From: Klebsiella sp. RIT-PI-d
Lineage (GTDB): Bacteria; Pseudomonadota; Gammaproteobacteria; Enterobacterales; Enterobacteriaceae
Reading direction: 5' to 3'
DNA: 64,000 nucleotides
Assembly (NCBI RefSeq): GCF_001187865.1
Contig: NZ_LGIT01000018.1
Coordinates: 1-64,000, forward strand
Position numbers and translations under genes: made by a program
Part shown: positions 38,801 to 50,800 of the stretch, piece by piece
Position numbering within the stretch: position 1 is the first letter of the stretch
Layout of the letters: every line of letters begins with the position of its first letter
The notes under the pieces: generated by a model
Databases searched by the model: none
What the model was told of the DNA's origin: nothing
Seen by the model: only the letters and a program-made list of their open reading frames with translations

Positions 38801-41800
38801 TACCCGTCCAACGCTAAGCGGAACGGGCGAAGCGGGAAGTCTGATCACTATTTATGACGGTGAGACAGTCACCGGCACAGTGACGGTTGACGACAATGGA
38901 CAGTGGAGCTTTACACCGGGTGCGGCGCTTGCCGAGGGACTGCATACTCTTACCTTTACCGCGACCGATCCTGCAGGTAACGTGAGTCCGCTCCCGGCAC
39001 CGTTCTCCTTCGTGATCGATACTCAGCCGCCTGCCGCTCCCACCGGGCTTGCAGTGAGTGAAAACGGCGTTAACGTTACCGGGAGTGCTGAAGCAGGCAG
39101 CCAGGTGACGATTGTTGATGCTGGCGGCACGGTGTTGGGTTCCGGCAGCGCGGGCAATGACGGCACGTTTGTGATTGTAATTTCTCCGGCGCAGACGGCC
39201 GGGCAATCCCTCTCGGCCAGCGCACAGGACAGCGCAGGCAACAGCGGCCCGGCGGCAACCTTTACCGCCACCAGCTCGGGCTTCCCGACGGTGCCGGTGA
39301 TTGTTTCTGCGACTGATGATATCGGCGCAGTGACCGGCACGCTGGGCAGCGGGCAAGCTACGGACGATACGCGTCCGCTGCTCGCAGGCACCGCGGCACC
39401 AGGCTCGTCCCTGACGCTTTATGATAACGGTGTCCTGCTCGGGACTGCTCTGACCGGTGCCAACGGCCGGTGGAGCTTTACCCCAGCCGCCGCGCTGGCG
39501 GAAGGCGCGCATACCTTTACCGCCACCGCCACCAATGCGAATGGCACCAGCGCGCTGTCTGCGGTCTTTACCTTGACGGTGGATGTCAGCGCTCCGGTTG
39601 CACCCGTACCCGATCAGATCCTCGACGACGCAGGCACGATCACCGGACCGCTGGTTAACGGACAGCGTACCGACGACACGCAGCCTGTGATTACCGGCAG
39701 CGGCGAAGCGGGCACCACCGTGACTCTTTATGACAATGGTGCCGCCATCGGCAGCGCCACGGTAGATGCTGACGGAAACTGGCGTCTCACGCCTGACGCA
39801 CCGCTGGCGGACGGCGCGCATTCATTAACGGTTGGCGCAACCGATGCAGCGGGCAATGTTGGCCCGGCATCCCCGGCGATAGCACTCATCGTCGATACCC
39901 TTGCGCCGGCCACGCCGGTCATCTCCGCCATTATTGATAATCAGGGCGCAATAACCGGACCTCTGCTGGACGGTCAGTCCACCGATGCCACCCAGCCGGT
40001 GATTAACGGTTCCGGGGAGGCGGGAGCCACCATCCGCATTCTGGATAACGACAGCGAAATCGGTACTGCGCAGGTCAATGAACAAGGCAACTGGACCTTT
40101 ACCCCGGCCAGTCCGCTGGGCGAGGGGCCGCACGCCATTACGGTGATCGCCAGCGATACGGCGGGTAACACCAGCGCACCGTCGGCTGGCGTCACATTTA
40201 CCGTTGATACTACTCCGCCTGCGGTTCCGACGCTGCCGACGCTCAGTGATGACGCCGGTCCGATCACCGAAAACATCGTTAACGGCATGCGCACCGACGA
40301 TAGCCAGCCAACCTTCACTGGTCGCGGCGAGCCGGGCACGACCATCACGTTGTACGATAACAACCTTGTGCTTGGCAGCGCTCCTGTCGGCACTGATGGC
40401 AACTGGATCTTTACGCCAGCCAGCGCGCTGGCTGAAGGCCCTCATGCCCTGACATTTACCGCCACAGACGCAATCGGAAATGTCAGCCAGCCATCCGCCG
40501 TCATTCAGTTTGTTGTTGACCTGACGCCACCTGCCGCCCCTGACGATTTAGCGGTTTCACCGCAGGGAACAACGGTGACCGGGAGCGCGGAAGCCGGCAG
40601 CCTGGTGACGATCACTAATGCCAGCGGCAATGTGGTACTGGGTAGCGGAACCGCCGACGCCAACGGTACGTTTAGCATCAGCATTTCCCCGGCGCAGACT
40701 GCCGGACAAGCGCTGCTGGCTCAGGCGGCCGACGCAGCCGGTAACACGGGACCGGCCGCAGAATTCACTGCCACCAGTTCGGGCTTCCCGGCAGTGCCGG
40801 TGATTATTGCCGTCAGTGATGATGTTGGCCCGATCGTGGGCAATCTGAGCAACGGCCAGCGCACCGATGACACCACCCCAACCCTGACTGGCACCGGTGA
40901 GCCGGGCGCGACCATTACGGTTTACAACAATGGGGCTGAAATTGGCACTGCGCTGGCGAACGCTGGCGGTAACTGGACCTTTACCCCGAATACGCCGCTG
41001 CCGGAAGGGGTCAATACGGTGACCTTTACCGTCACGGCCACCAACGGCAATGGCACCAGCGATGGCTCTCAGCCGTTCACGCTGATCGTCGATACCGTCG
41101 CGCCGGATGCGCCGATCATCGCTCAGGTAGTGGATGACGTCGAAGGCAATACCGGCCCGCTGGTCAGCGGCCAGCCGTCGAACGATCCTCAGCCAACGCT
41201 TAGCGGCACCGCAGAGCCTGGCGCAACCGTGACGCTTTATGAAGGAACCAGCGTGCTGGGCAGCGCGGTGACGAATGTCAATGGCGTCTGGAGTCTGACG
41301 CCACAAACGCCACTTGCCAGCGGCGCTCATCCGCTGACGGTAGTCGCGACAGACGTTGCAGGTAACAGCAGCGCGCCGTCGGCCGTCTTTACGCTGCAAG
41401 TGGATACTACTGCTCCGGCCGCGCCGGTTATCGTCACGGTAACCGATGATATCGCGCCCGGCACCGGTCCGCTGACCAGCGGTCAGGCGACTAATGACAC
41501 TCAACCCCTGTTCAACGGCACCGCCGAGGCGGGCTCAACCGTTACGCTTTACAGTGACGGCGTGGCGATTGGCAGCGCGCGGGTCAGTAACGCCGGCAAC
41601 TGGACGCTGACCCCGGCGCAACCGCTGGGCGATGGCCCCCATATTATTACGGCCGTGGCGACCGACGCAGCAGGTAACAGCGGCCCGCTTTCTGGCGGCT
41701 TTACCCTGGTGATTGATATCAGCGGCCCGGATGCACCGCTTCTCGGGACAGTTATCGATGATGTCGGCAGCGTCACCGGCGCACTTAGCACAGGTCAGAT

Positions 41801-44800
41801 AACCGATGATACCCGGCCAACGTTGACCGGGACGGCAGAGCCAAATTCGAATGTGCAGATCCTCGATAACGGTGCGCTGATTGGCAGCGCACCGGTGAAC
41901 GCAGACGGTGAATGGCGCTTCACACCGACCGCCGCGCTGGCCGAGGGTCCACACAGCTTTACCCTGACGGCGACGGATGCATCGGGTAATACCGGCCCGG
42001 CGTCAGCCCCCTTCACCATCACGATTAATACTACGGCACCGGCCACGCCGCTGATTGGCAGCGTCAACGATGACAGCGGTAGTGTGACCGGCCCGCTGAC
42101 CAGCGGACAGGCCAGTGATGATACGCGCCCAACATTGACCGGCAGCGGCGATCCCGGCACCACCATTCGCCTGTTCGACAATGGCGTGCAGATTGCCACC
42201 GCTCAGGTTGATGCTAATGGCAACTGGAGCCTGGCGCCGGACGCGCCGCTGGGCAGTGGTAACCATCCGCTAACGGTTTCCGCCACCGATGCTGCCGGAA
42301 ACAGCAGTACCGCATCGCCGGTATTTAATCTGCTGATTGATATAACTGCGCCGACCGCGCCGGTCATCATTAGCGTGATTGACGATGCCAGCGGGACCGC
42401 GCAGCCGCTAACTACCGGTCAGCTCACGCGCGACACCCAGCCTGCGCTCAGCGGCAGGACGGAAGTCGGAGCCACCGTACGTATTTTCGATAACGGCGTG
42501 GCGATCGGTACCGTTCAGGCCGACAACAGCGGTACCTGGACCTTTACCCCTGCAACCGCGCTGACGGAGGGGACGCATAATCTTACTGTCAACGCCACCG
42601 ACAGCGCGGGCAATACCAGTCCGCTGTCTGCGGCCTTTACGCTGACTATCGACCTGACCGCCCCGCAGGTTATTGCCCCGGTAGTTACCGACAACGTGGG
42701 CTTGCTAACCGGCACCCTGGCAGACGGTCAACGTACCGATGACACTCGTCCTGCGCTGAGCGGCAGCGGCGAAGCGGGCAATCAAGTCGTGTTGTTTGAT
42801 AACGGTGTTGAACTGGGCCGCGTTACGGTCGGCAACGACGGGCAGTGGCGCTTTACGCCAGACACGCCGCTTGCCGAAGGCAGCCACAGCCTCACCGTGC
42901 AGGAGACCGATAGCGTCGGCAACGTCAGCCCGCAATCGGCTGCCGTCACGGTGATTATTGATATCACCCCGCCGGATGCGGCAGTAATTAACGCTGTTGC
43001 TGAAGACGGAACCACCGTCAGCGGCACGGCAGAAGTCGGGGCGACCATCACCGTGGTAAATGCTGATAACGTGCAAATTGGTCGCGGTATCGTGGACGAG
43101 AATGGAAACTTTACCGTCCGGCTGTCACCGTCGCAGACGCAAAGCCAGCCGCTGGAAGCACGCATTCAGGACAGTGCAGGCAACGTCGGCGAACCGACGC
43201 CGTTTACCGGCTCTGACTCTGGCCTGCCGGATACACCTGCCATCATCGCCATCACTGACGATGTGGGTACCCTCACCGGGGCGTTAACTACAGGCCAGTC
43301 TACCGACGACACGCGTCCGCTGCTGAGCGGAACAGCCGAAGCCAATGCGCAAATTACCGTCTATAACAACGGAATAGCCACAGGTAATGTGACTGCCGAT
43401 GCCAACGGCAACTGGACTTTCACACCACAAGCGGCGCTGGCGGATGGCCCTTATTCGTTCACCGCCACCGCCACTACCGCAGCAGGCACCAGCGGTCTTT
43501 CTGTTGCCTTTACCATTGTCGTTGATACTGTCGCCCCGGACGCGCCGGAGGATCTGAATGTCAGCGCTGACGGCCTGACCGTCAGCGGTAGCGCAGAAGC
43601 AGGCAGCCTGGTGACTATTACCGGGGCCAACGGCGCGCCTCTGGGAAGCAGCATTGCAGATGACGGCGGTAATTTTAGCGTCACACTCAATGCGCCGCAG
43701 ACCAACGGTCAGACGCTGATGGCGATTGCAACAGATGCGGCAGGCAACAGCGGCCCGTCGGCGTCCACCAGTGCAGCGGATACCACTGCGCCGGATGCCC
43801 CACAGGGGCTGGCGATCACTCAGGATGGCGCTATCGTCACCGGCCGCGCTGAGCCAGGCAGTACGGTGACTATTCTTAACGCCAGTAATCAAAACGTAGG
43901 CAGCGGGCAGGTGGACGACAACGGCGATTTCCGTATCGAACTCACTCCGGCGCAAATCACCGGTGAGGCATTAAGTGCCACCGCCACCGACGCTGCCGAT
44001 AACACCGGTCCGGCGGCAAATGTTACCTCGCCGGACCTGACGCCGCCCGCTGCGCCATCAGACCTGGTGGTGTCTGATGATGGCACCATCTTGTCCGGCA
44101 CCGCCGAAGCGGGTAGCACGGTCAATGTCACTGGGCCAGATAACATCCCGCTCGGCAACGCGACGGCGGATGCTAACGGCCAGTTTACGGTGACGTTGAC
44201 CACGCCACAAACCAACGGCGAACTGCTGAGCGCCTCGGCAACCGACACCGCCATCAATGCCGGGCCTGCCAGCACGGTGAATGCTCCGGATATCACAGCG
44301 CCACAGCCGCCGATCATCACAAGCGTTGTGGACGATGTGCCGGAATTCACCGGCGCGCTGACCAACGGGCAAAGTACTAACGACGCGCGTCCAGCGCTCA
44401 ACGGCACCGCGGAGGCGAACGCCACGGTACGCATCCTCGACAACGGCGTGGAAATCGGGTCGGTCACCGCAGATACCAGCGGCAACTGGAGTTTTATGCC
44501 GTTAACGCCGCTGGCCGCTGGCGGACACGTCTTGACGGTGACCGCAACGGACAGCGATGGCAATATCAGTGAGCCTTCTGCCGCATTCAGTCTGGTGGTC
44601 GACACCGCAATTCCACAGGCCCCGGTGATTACCCTGGTCACGGACGATGTTAATCCGGTCAGCGGACAAATTACCAACGGTCAAAGCACCAATGACACGC
44701 GCCCTGCGCTCTCTGGCACCGCTGAGCCAGGATCTACGGTAACGGTCTTTGATAATGGTACGGCCATCGGGACAGTGCAGACGGACCTGAATGGCGGCTG

Positions 44801-47800
44801 GGCATTCACTCCGACCACCGCACTGAGCGACGGTCTGCACCGTTTGACGGCCAGCATCACCGACACGGTGGGGAATACCAGCGCCCTTTCCACGCCGTTC
44901 ACCCTGACGGTGGACACCCTTATTCCGGCGGCTCCGGTAATTATCGCCGTGATTGATGATACTGGCAGTGTTACCGGCCCGCTGACCGCCGGGCAGGTGA
45001 CCGACGATACCCGTCCGGCCCTGAGCGGAACGGCCGAGGCCAACAGCACGCTGCGGATCTTCGATAACGGTACAGCCATCGGAACGGTGCAGGTGGGCAA
45101 TAACGGCAACTGGAGCTTTACCCCGATCGCACCACTGGCAAATGGCGCACATCTGCTGACCGTCAGTACGACGGATGCCGCAGGTAACGTCAGCCCGGCC
45201 GCCAGCTTTACTCTGACGGTCGACACCCTTGCGCCAGTCGCGCCAACGATTGTGACCATTGCCGACGATGTGGGTAGCGTAACCGGTAACCTGACCGCCG
45301 GTCAGAGCACCGACGACACACGCCCTGCGCTCAGCGGCAGCGCTGAGCCGGGAGCAAATATCACACTGTACGATAACGGCATCCTGTTAGGGGCCACCAC
45401 CGTCGATCAGAACGGAGACTGGACCTTTACGCCGACTACGGCGCTGGCGGAAGGCCCTCATTCCCTGACCGCCGTCGCCACAGATAGCGCGGGTAATGTC
45501 AGCCCGGCCTCTGCCGCCTTCGTTATTGTGGTCGATACTACTGCGCCGCTGACGCCGGTTCTCAACGCAGTCACTGACGATGTGCCGGACGGCATTGGTG
45601 ATTTGACATCCGGACAACAAACTAATGATACGCAACCTGCGTTAAGCGGAAGCGGCACGCCGGGCGATACCATCACCGTGTATGACGGCATTGATAATGC
45701 GCTGGGCACCACGCTGGTGGACGCCAACGGTAACTGGAGCTTTACCCCGCCGGTGCCGCTTGGCATGGGTGAACACAGCCTGACGTTAACCGCCACCGAT
45801 CCGGCGGGCAACGTTAGCAACCCGTCGCTACCTTTCATCATCAATGTGCAGACCGCCCTCCCTGAAACGCCGGTATTATTGAGCGTCAATGATAATGTCG
45901 GTGCAGAAACCGGTCCGCTGACCAGTGGCGCATTGTCCGATGACAATCTGCCGACGCTGACAGGCACTGCCCCCGTCAACAGCACCGTCACGATTTATAA
46001 TGCCGGGATTGCGATTGGCACCACCCTTGCCGACGGCAGCGGAAACTGGAACTTTCCCCCCGCCCCGGCGCGGGCCGACGGTAATTACCCGCAGCCGCCC
46101 CCCGCCACTGACGCCGCAGGCAATATCAGCCCGGCGACCGCCGGGTTTGACCTGACGATCGATGCCACGGCCCCGCTCGCGCCAGTCATCACTGCGGTTG
46201 AGGATAATATCGGGCCATTCACGGCAGCGCTGACAAACGGCGGGTTTACCGATGACACCCTGCCGCTGATCCGCGGGACGGCAGAAGCCAACAGTACCGT
46301 GACCCTTTACGCCAATACCACGCTACTCGGCACAGCAGAGGTGGATGGTGCCGGTAACTGGACCTTTACCCCCCTCACCGCACTGACTGAAGGTCTGTAT
46401 ACCCTGACCGTCAGCGCGGCAGATGCGGCGGGCAACACCAGCGTTCTCTCCGCACCGTTTACCTTTAATGTGGATCTGACCGCCCCTGATGCGCCGGAGG
46501 ATCTGACCACGCCGGGTGACGGCACCGCCGTGTCGGGCACGGCCGAAGCGGGGACGACGGCTATAGTCAGCGACGCGCTGGGGAATGTGCTGGGACGCGC
46601 GCTCACCGGTGAAAACGGCAACTTTACCGTGACGCTGACCCCGGCGCAGACCGGGGGCGGAACACTGACCGTTGTGGTACAGGATGCGGCAGGTAATATC
46701 AGTTCGCCGACGACCTTCCCGTCGTCGAACTCGGGCCTGCCTGCGGTTCCTGCCATCACGGTCATTACCGATGATGTCGGCACCCTCACCGGCAATCTGA
46801 CCAACGGGCAGAGCACCGATGATAATCAACTCGCACTGAGCGGGACCGCCCAGCCGAATGTCGTCGTGACGATCATCGTTGATGGCGCAATTGTTGATAG
46901 CGTGACGGCCGATGCCGACGGCGCGTGGTCATACACGCTACCCGGTACGCTCAACGATGGTCCGCATACCTTTGCGGTGAATGCAACCAATGCGAACGGC
47001 ACCGGCGGCACCTCCTCGCCGATCACCCTGACTGTCGATACCGTCGCGCCGGATGCGCCGGCGATAGTCCAGGTGGCTGACGATGTTGATGCCCAGACAG
47101 GTGTGCTGGTCAACGGCCAAATCACTAACGATGCGCAGCCAACGCTGACTGGCACTAGCGAAGCCGGTGCAACGGTGAGCATTTATGATAATGGGCAAGT
47201 GCTGGACAGCGTTGTGGCTGATACCGAGGGCAACTGGACCTTTACCCCGGCGGCTGCGCTGGGCGACGGTCCGCACGATCTGACCGCCGTGGCAACCGAT
47301 GCCGCAGGCAACAGCGGCCCGGCCTCGGCACCGTTCACGGTGATTGTCGACCCCCTTGCTCCGCCGCTGCCGGTGCTGACAAACGTCGTGGATGACGCCG
47401 GAACCGTCACCGGGTCACTCGCCACCGGGCAGAGTACCGATGACACCACTCCAACCCTTAACGGCACCGCCGAAGCGAATGCCACCGTGCTGGTTTTTGA
47501 TAACGGCGTGCAGATTGGCGGTGCGCTGGTCAGCGGCACCGGCGCGTGGACCTTTACCCCCACCACGGCGCTGGCCGCCGGTCCGCACAGCTTTACGCTA
47601 AGCGCCGTCGATCCGGCAGGCAATACCGGCCCGACTACCGCCGGTTTTGACATTAACATTGTCACTACCGCGCCTGCCGTGCCGGTCATTGCGACCATTA
47701 TTGATGATGCAGGCCCCCTCACCGGCGCGCTGGCAGAAGGTCAGGTTACCGATGATAATCTGCCGACCCTGAACGGTACCGGGATACCGGGTGCAACGGT

Positions 47801-50800
47801 GCAGGTGCTTGATAACGGCGCACCGATTGGCACCGTGCAGGTTGATAACACGGGCGCATGGACTTTTACACCGACAACGGCACTGGCCGATGGCGTCCAC
47901 CGCTTTACCGCCACCGCCAGCGATGCGGCGGGCAATACCAGCGCCGCCTCCCCGGCCTTTACGCTCAACGTGGATACCCAGGCCCCGCTGGCTCCGGCCC
48001 TGGTTTCGGTGGTTGACGCCACCGGTCCGCTGACCGGGGCGCTGACTGCGGGACAAACCACCGACGAAACCCGGCCAACGCTGAGCGGCAGCGCGGAAGC
48101 AGGTTCCACGCTGCAACTGTTCGACAATGGTGTGCAGATCGGCGTGGTGACCGTTGGCGGCACCGGCAGCTGGGTCTTTACGCCGCAAACCCCGCTGGCC
48201 GAGGGGCCACACGCTATCACCGCAGTGGCTACGGATGTCGCAGGCAATACCGGCCCGGCGTCCGGCGCGTTTAATTTTACTGTCGATACCAGCGCGCCCG
48301 CGGCTCCGGTCATCGCCAGCATTGCCGATGATGTCGGCAGCGTGACCGGCACGTTGACAGGCGGTCAATCTACCGACGATACCCGGCCACTGCTGACCGG
48401 AACCAGCGAAGCCGGTGCGACGGTACAAATCATCGACAATGGCGTCGTCATCGGTACCACGCAGGCTGACAATACCGGCGGATGGACGTTCACCCCGCAA
48501 ACCGCGCTGGCTAACGGTAGCCATACCTTTACGGCATCAGCTACCGACGCGGCAGGCAACAGCGGCCCGGCGTCAGCGTCCTTCACTATTGTGGTGGATA
48601 CCGTCGCCCCGACGGCCCCGGTTATTGCCCTGGCTAACGATGATGTCGGCAGCGTTACCGGCCCGCTGGTCAGCGGACGCACTACCGACGATACCCAGCC
48701 TACCTTCAGCGGCCGGGGCGAGCCGGGTTCGACCCTGCGGCTGTTTGATAACGGTGTGGACATTGGCGGCACAACGGTCGCGGCAAGCGGCGACTGGAGC
48801 CTGACACTGGCCACGGCGCTGGCCAGCGGTCTGCACAGCATCACCGCTACTCTGACCGATGCGGCAGGTAACACCAGTGCGCTGTCCGCGCCTTTCACTC
48901 TGACCGTGGATACGACCGCGCCGGATGTGCCGATTATTGTCAGCATTACCGATGATATCGCCCCGATCACCGGCATCGTGGGCAACGGTGCCGCCACCAA
49001 CGACGCCCGCCCGACGCTGAACGGTACCGGCGAGGCCGGAGCCACCTTGCGTATTCTGGACAATGGCGTGCAAATTGGCACCACTACCGTGGCAACCGAC
49101 GGTAGCTGGTCCTTTACGCCAGGCATCAACCTGGCGCAGGGCACACATAATCTGAGCGCTACTGCCACGGATGCCGCAGGTAATACCGGCGGCGCATCGG
49201 CGCTCTATAGCGTGATTGTGGATACCCTCGCCCCGCCAGCACCGCAGGCAACACTTAGTGCCGACGGCGGCGCGATCGGTGGAACCGCCGAAGCCGGTAG
49301 CACGGTTATTGTCACGCTGCCGGGTAACGTTCAGCTCACGACCACGGCCAGCGCCAGCGGTGCATGGAGCATTTCCCTGAGCGACCGGCAGACCGAAGGC
49401 GAAGCCATTGCGGTCACCGCCCGTGACAGCGCAGGTAACGTTTCGCCTGCAACAACGCTGACCGCGCCGGTGCTGCCGCTTTCAGCCAGCGATAACGTCA
49501 CGGAACTGGATCTGACCACCGACGCTACCGTGACCACGGAAAACTATACCGACTACGGCGTCCTGCTGATCGGCGCGCTGGGTAATAATGCGACGGTGCT
49601 GGGTAACGACACTGCGCAGGTCACCTTTACTGTCGCCCAGGGCGGTCGGGCAGATCTGAGTATTGATTCTGCGGCCACCGGCATTGTGCTGTCACTGCTT
49701 AATACCCAGCAAATCGCCGTGCAGCGCCTCGACCCCACCAGCAATGCATGGGTGACCGTAGCAGATTCTTCCCAGCCGCAGTTTGCCGATCTTCTGACCC
49801 TCAACGGTAGCAGCGTCAACTTTACCCTCGACGGTCTGACCGGCGGCACGTACCGCGTGCTGAGCTATAACTCTAACCTGCTGGCGACCGGCTCCTTCAC
49901 CAGCCTGAATGTGTCGGTGGTTCAAACCAGTGCCGGAACGCTGAACGGCGAAACGGTTCACGTCGGCAACGTTATCCAGGATATCGATCCGGTGAGCGGT
50001 GGAGACAGTGCGCCAAACGGTACGGTGGTAAGCCAGGTCAGTAATGCCAGCGGTCAGACAGTCACCGTGGGTGCAGGCGGAGCCATCATTGACGGTCTGT
50101 ACGGCACGCTGACCATTAATGCCGACGGAAGCTATCGCTATGCGCTGACCAGCACCTCGCCCACGGTACTGGGCCGCACCGAAAGCTTCACCTACACCAT
50201 TACGCATAACGGCGTCAGTGACAGCGCGCAGCTGGTGGTGGCTCTCGGCGCGGGAACCGCAGGGAGCACGGTTACGGCGGTCGATAATACCGCAACGCTG
50301 ACCTATGAAACGCAGGTGGAGATCGTTAATAACGGCCCGTCATCGCAGAGCAGCTTCTCGGTGGTCGGCATTGCGCTCGGCAATGTGCTCAATGCCAACA
50401 TTTTGAATAACATCACTAACCCGATTGTGTTCGATGTTGAGGAGGGCTCTACCCGCACGCTGACGCTGCAATCCAGCGCTGGTGGCGTGGCGCTGCTCTC
50501 CACTTTCGACCTGTACGTCTATCGCTTTAACGATGCGATTCAGCAGTTTGAGCAATATCGGGTGGAACCCGGCTGGCTGCGGGTGCCGCTCCTGGGCGGT
50601 CAATCCGGCCAGCTCACGCTGACCCTGCCGGGCGGTGAATACCTGTTCTTGCTGAATAATGCGTCCGGGGTGACCGCGCTGACCGGCTATACCCTGAATA
50701 TCCTTCAGGATCGCGTCTACAACGTGGAAAGCCTCACCGCCACCACCAGCGGTAATGTTCTGGATAACGACGTTGCGCCAGCCGGGACGCTGGTCACGGA

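Noticed and set aside
32633-49480. Regular repeats that might be taken for a CRISPR array
   Set aside because: They are in-frame protein repeats of roughly 90-190 codons with no short repeat/spacer structure and no cas genes nearby.
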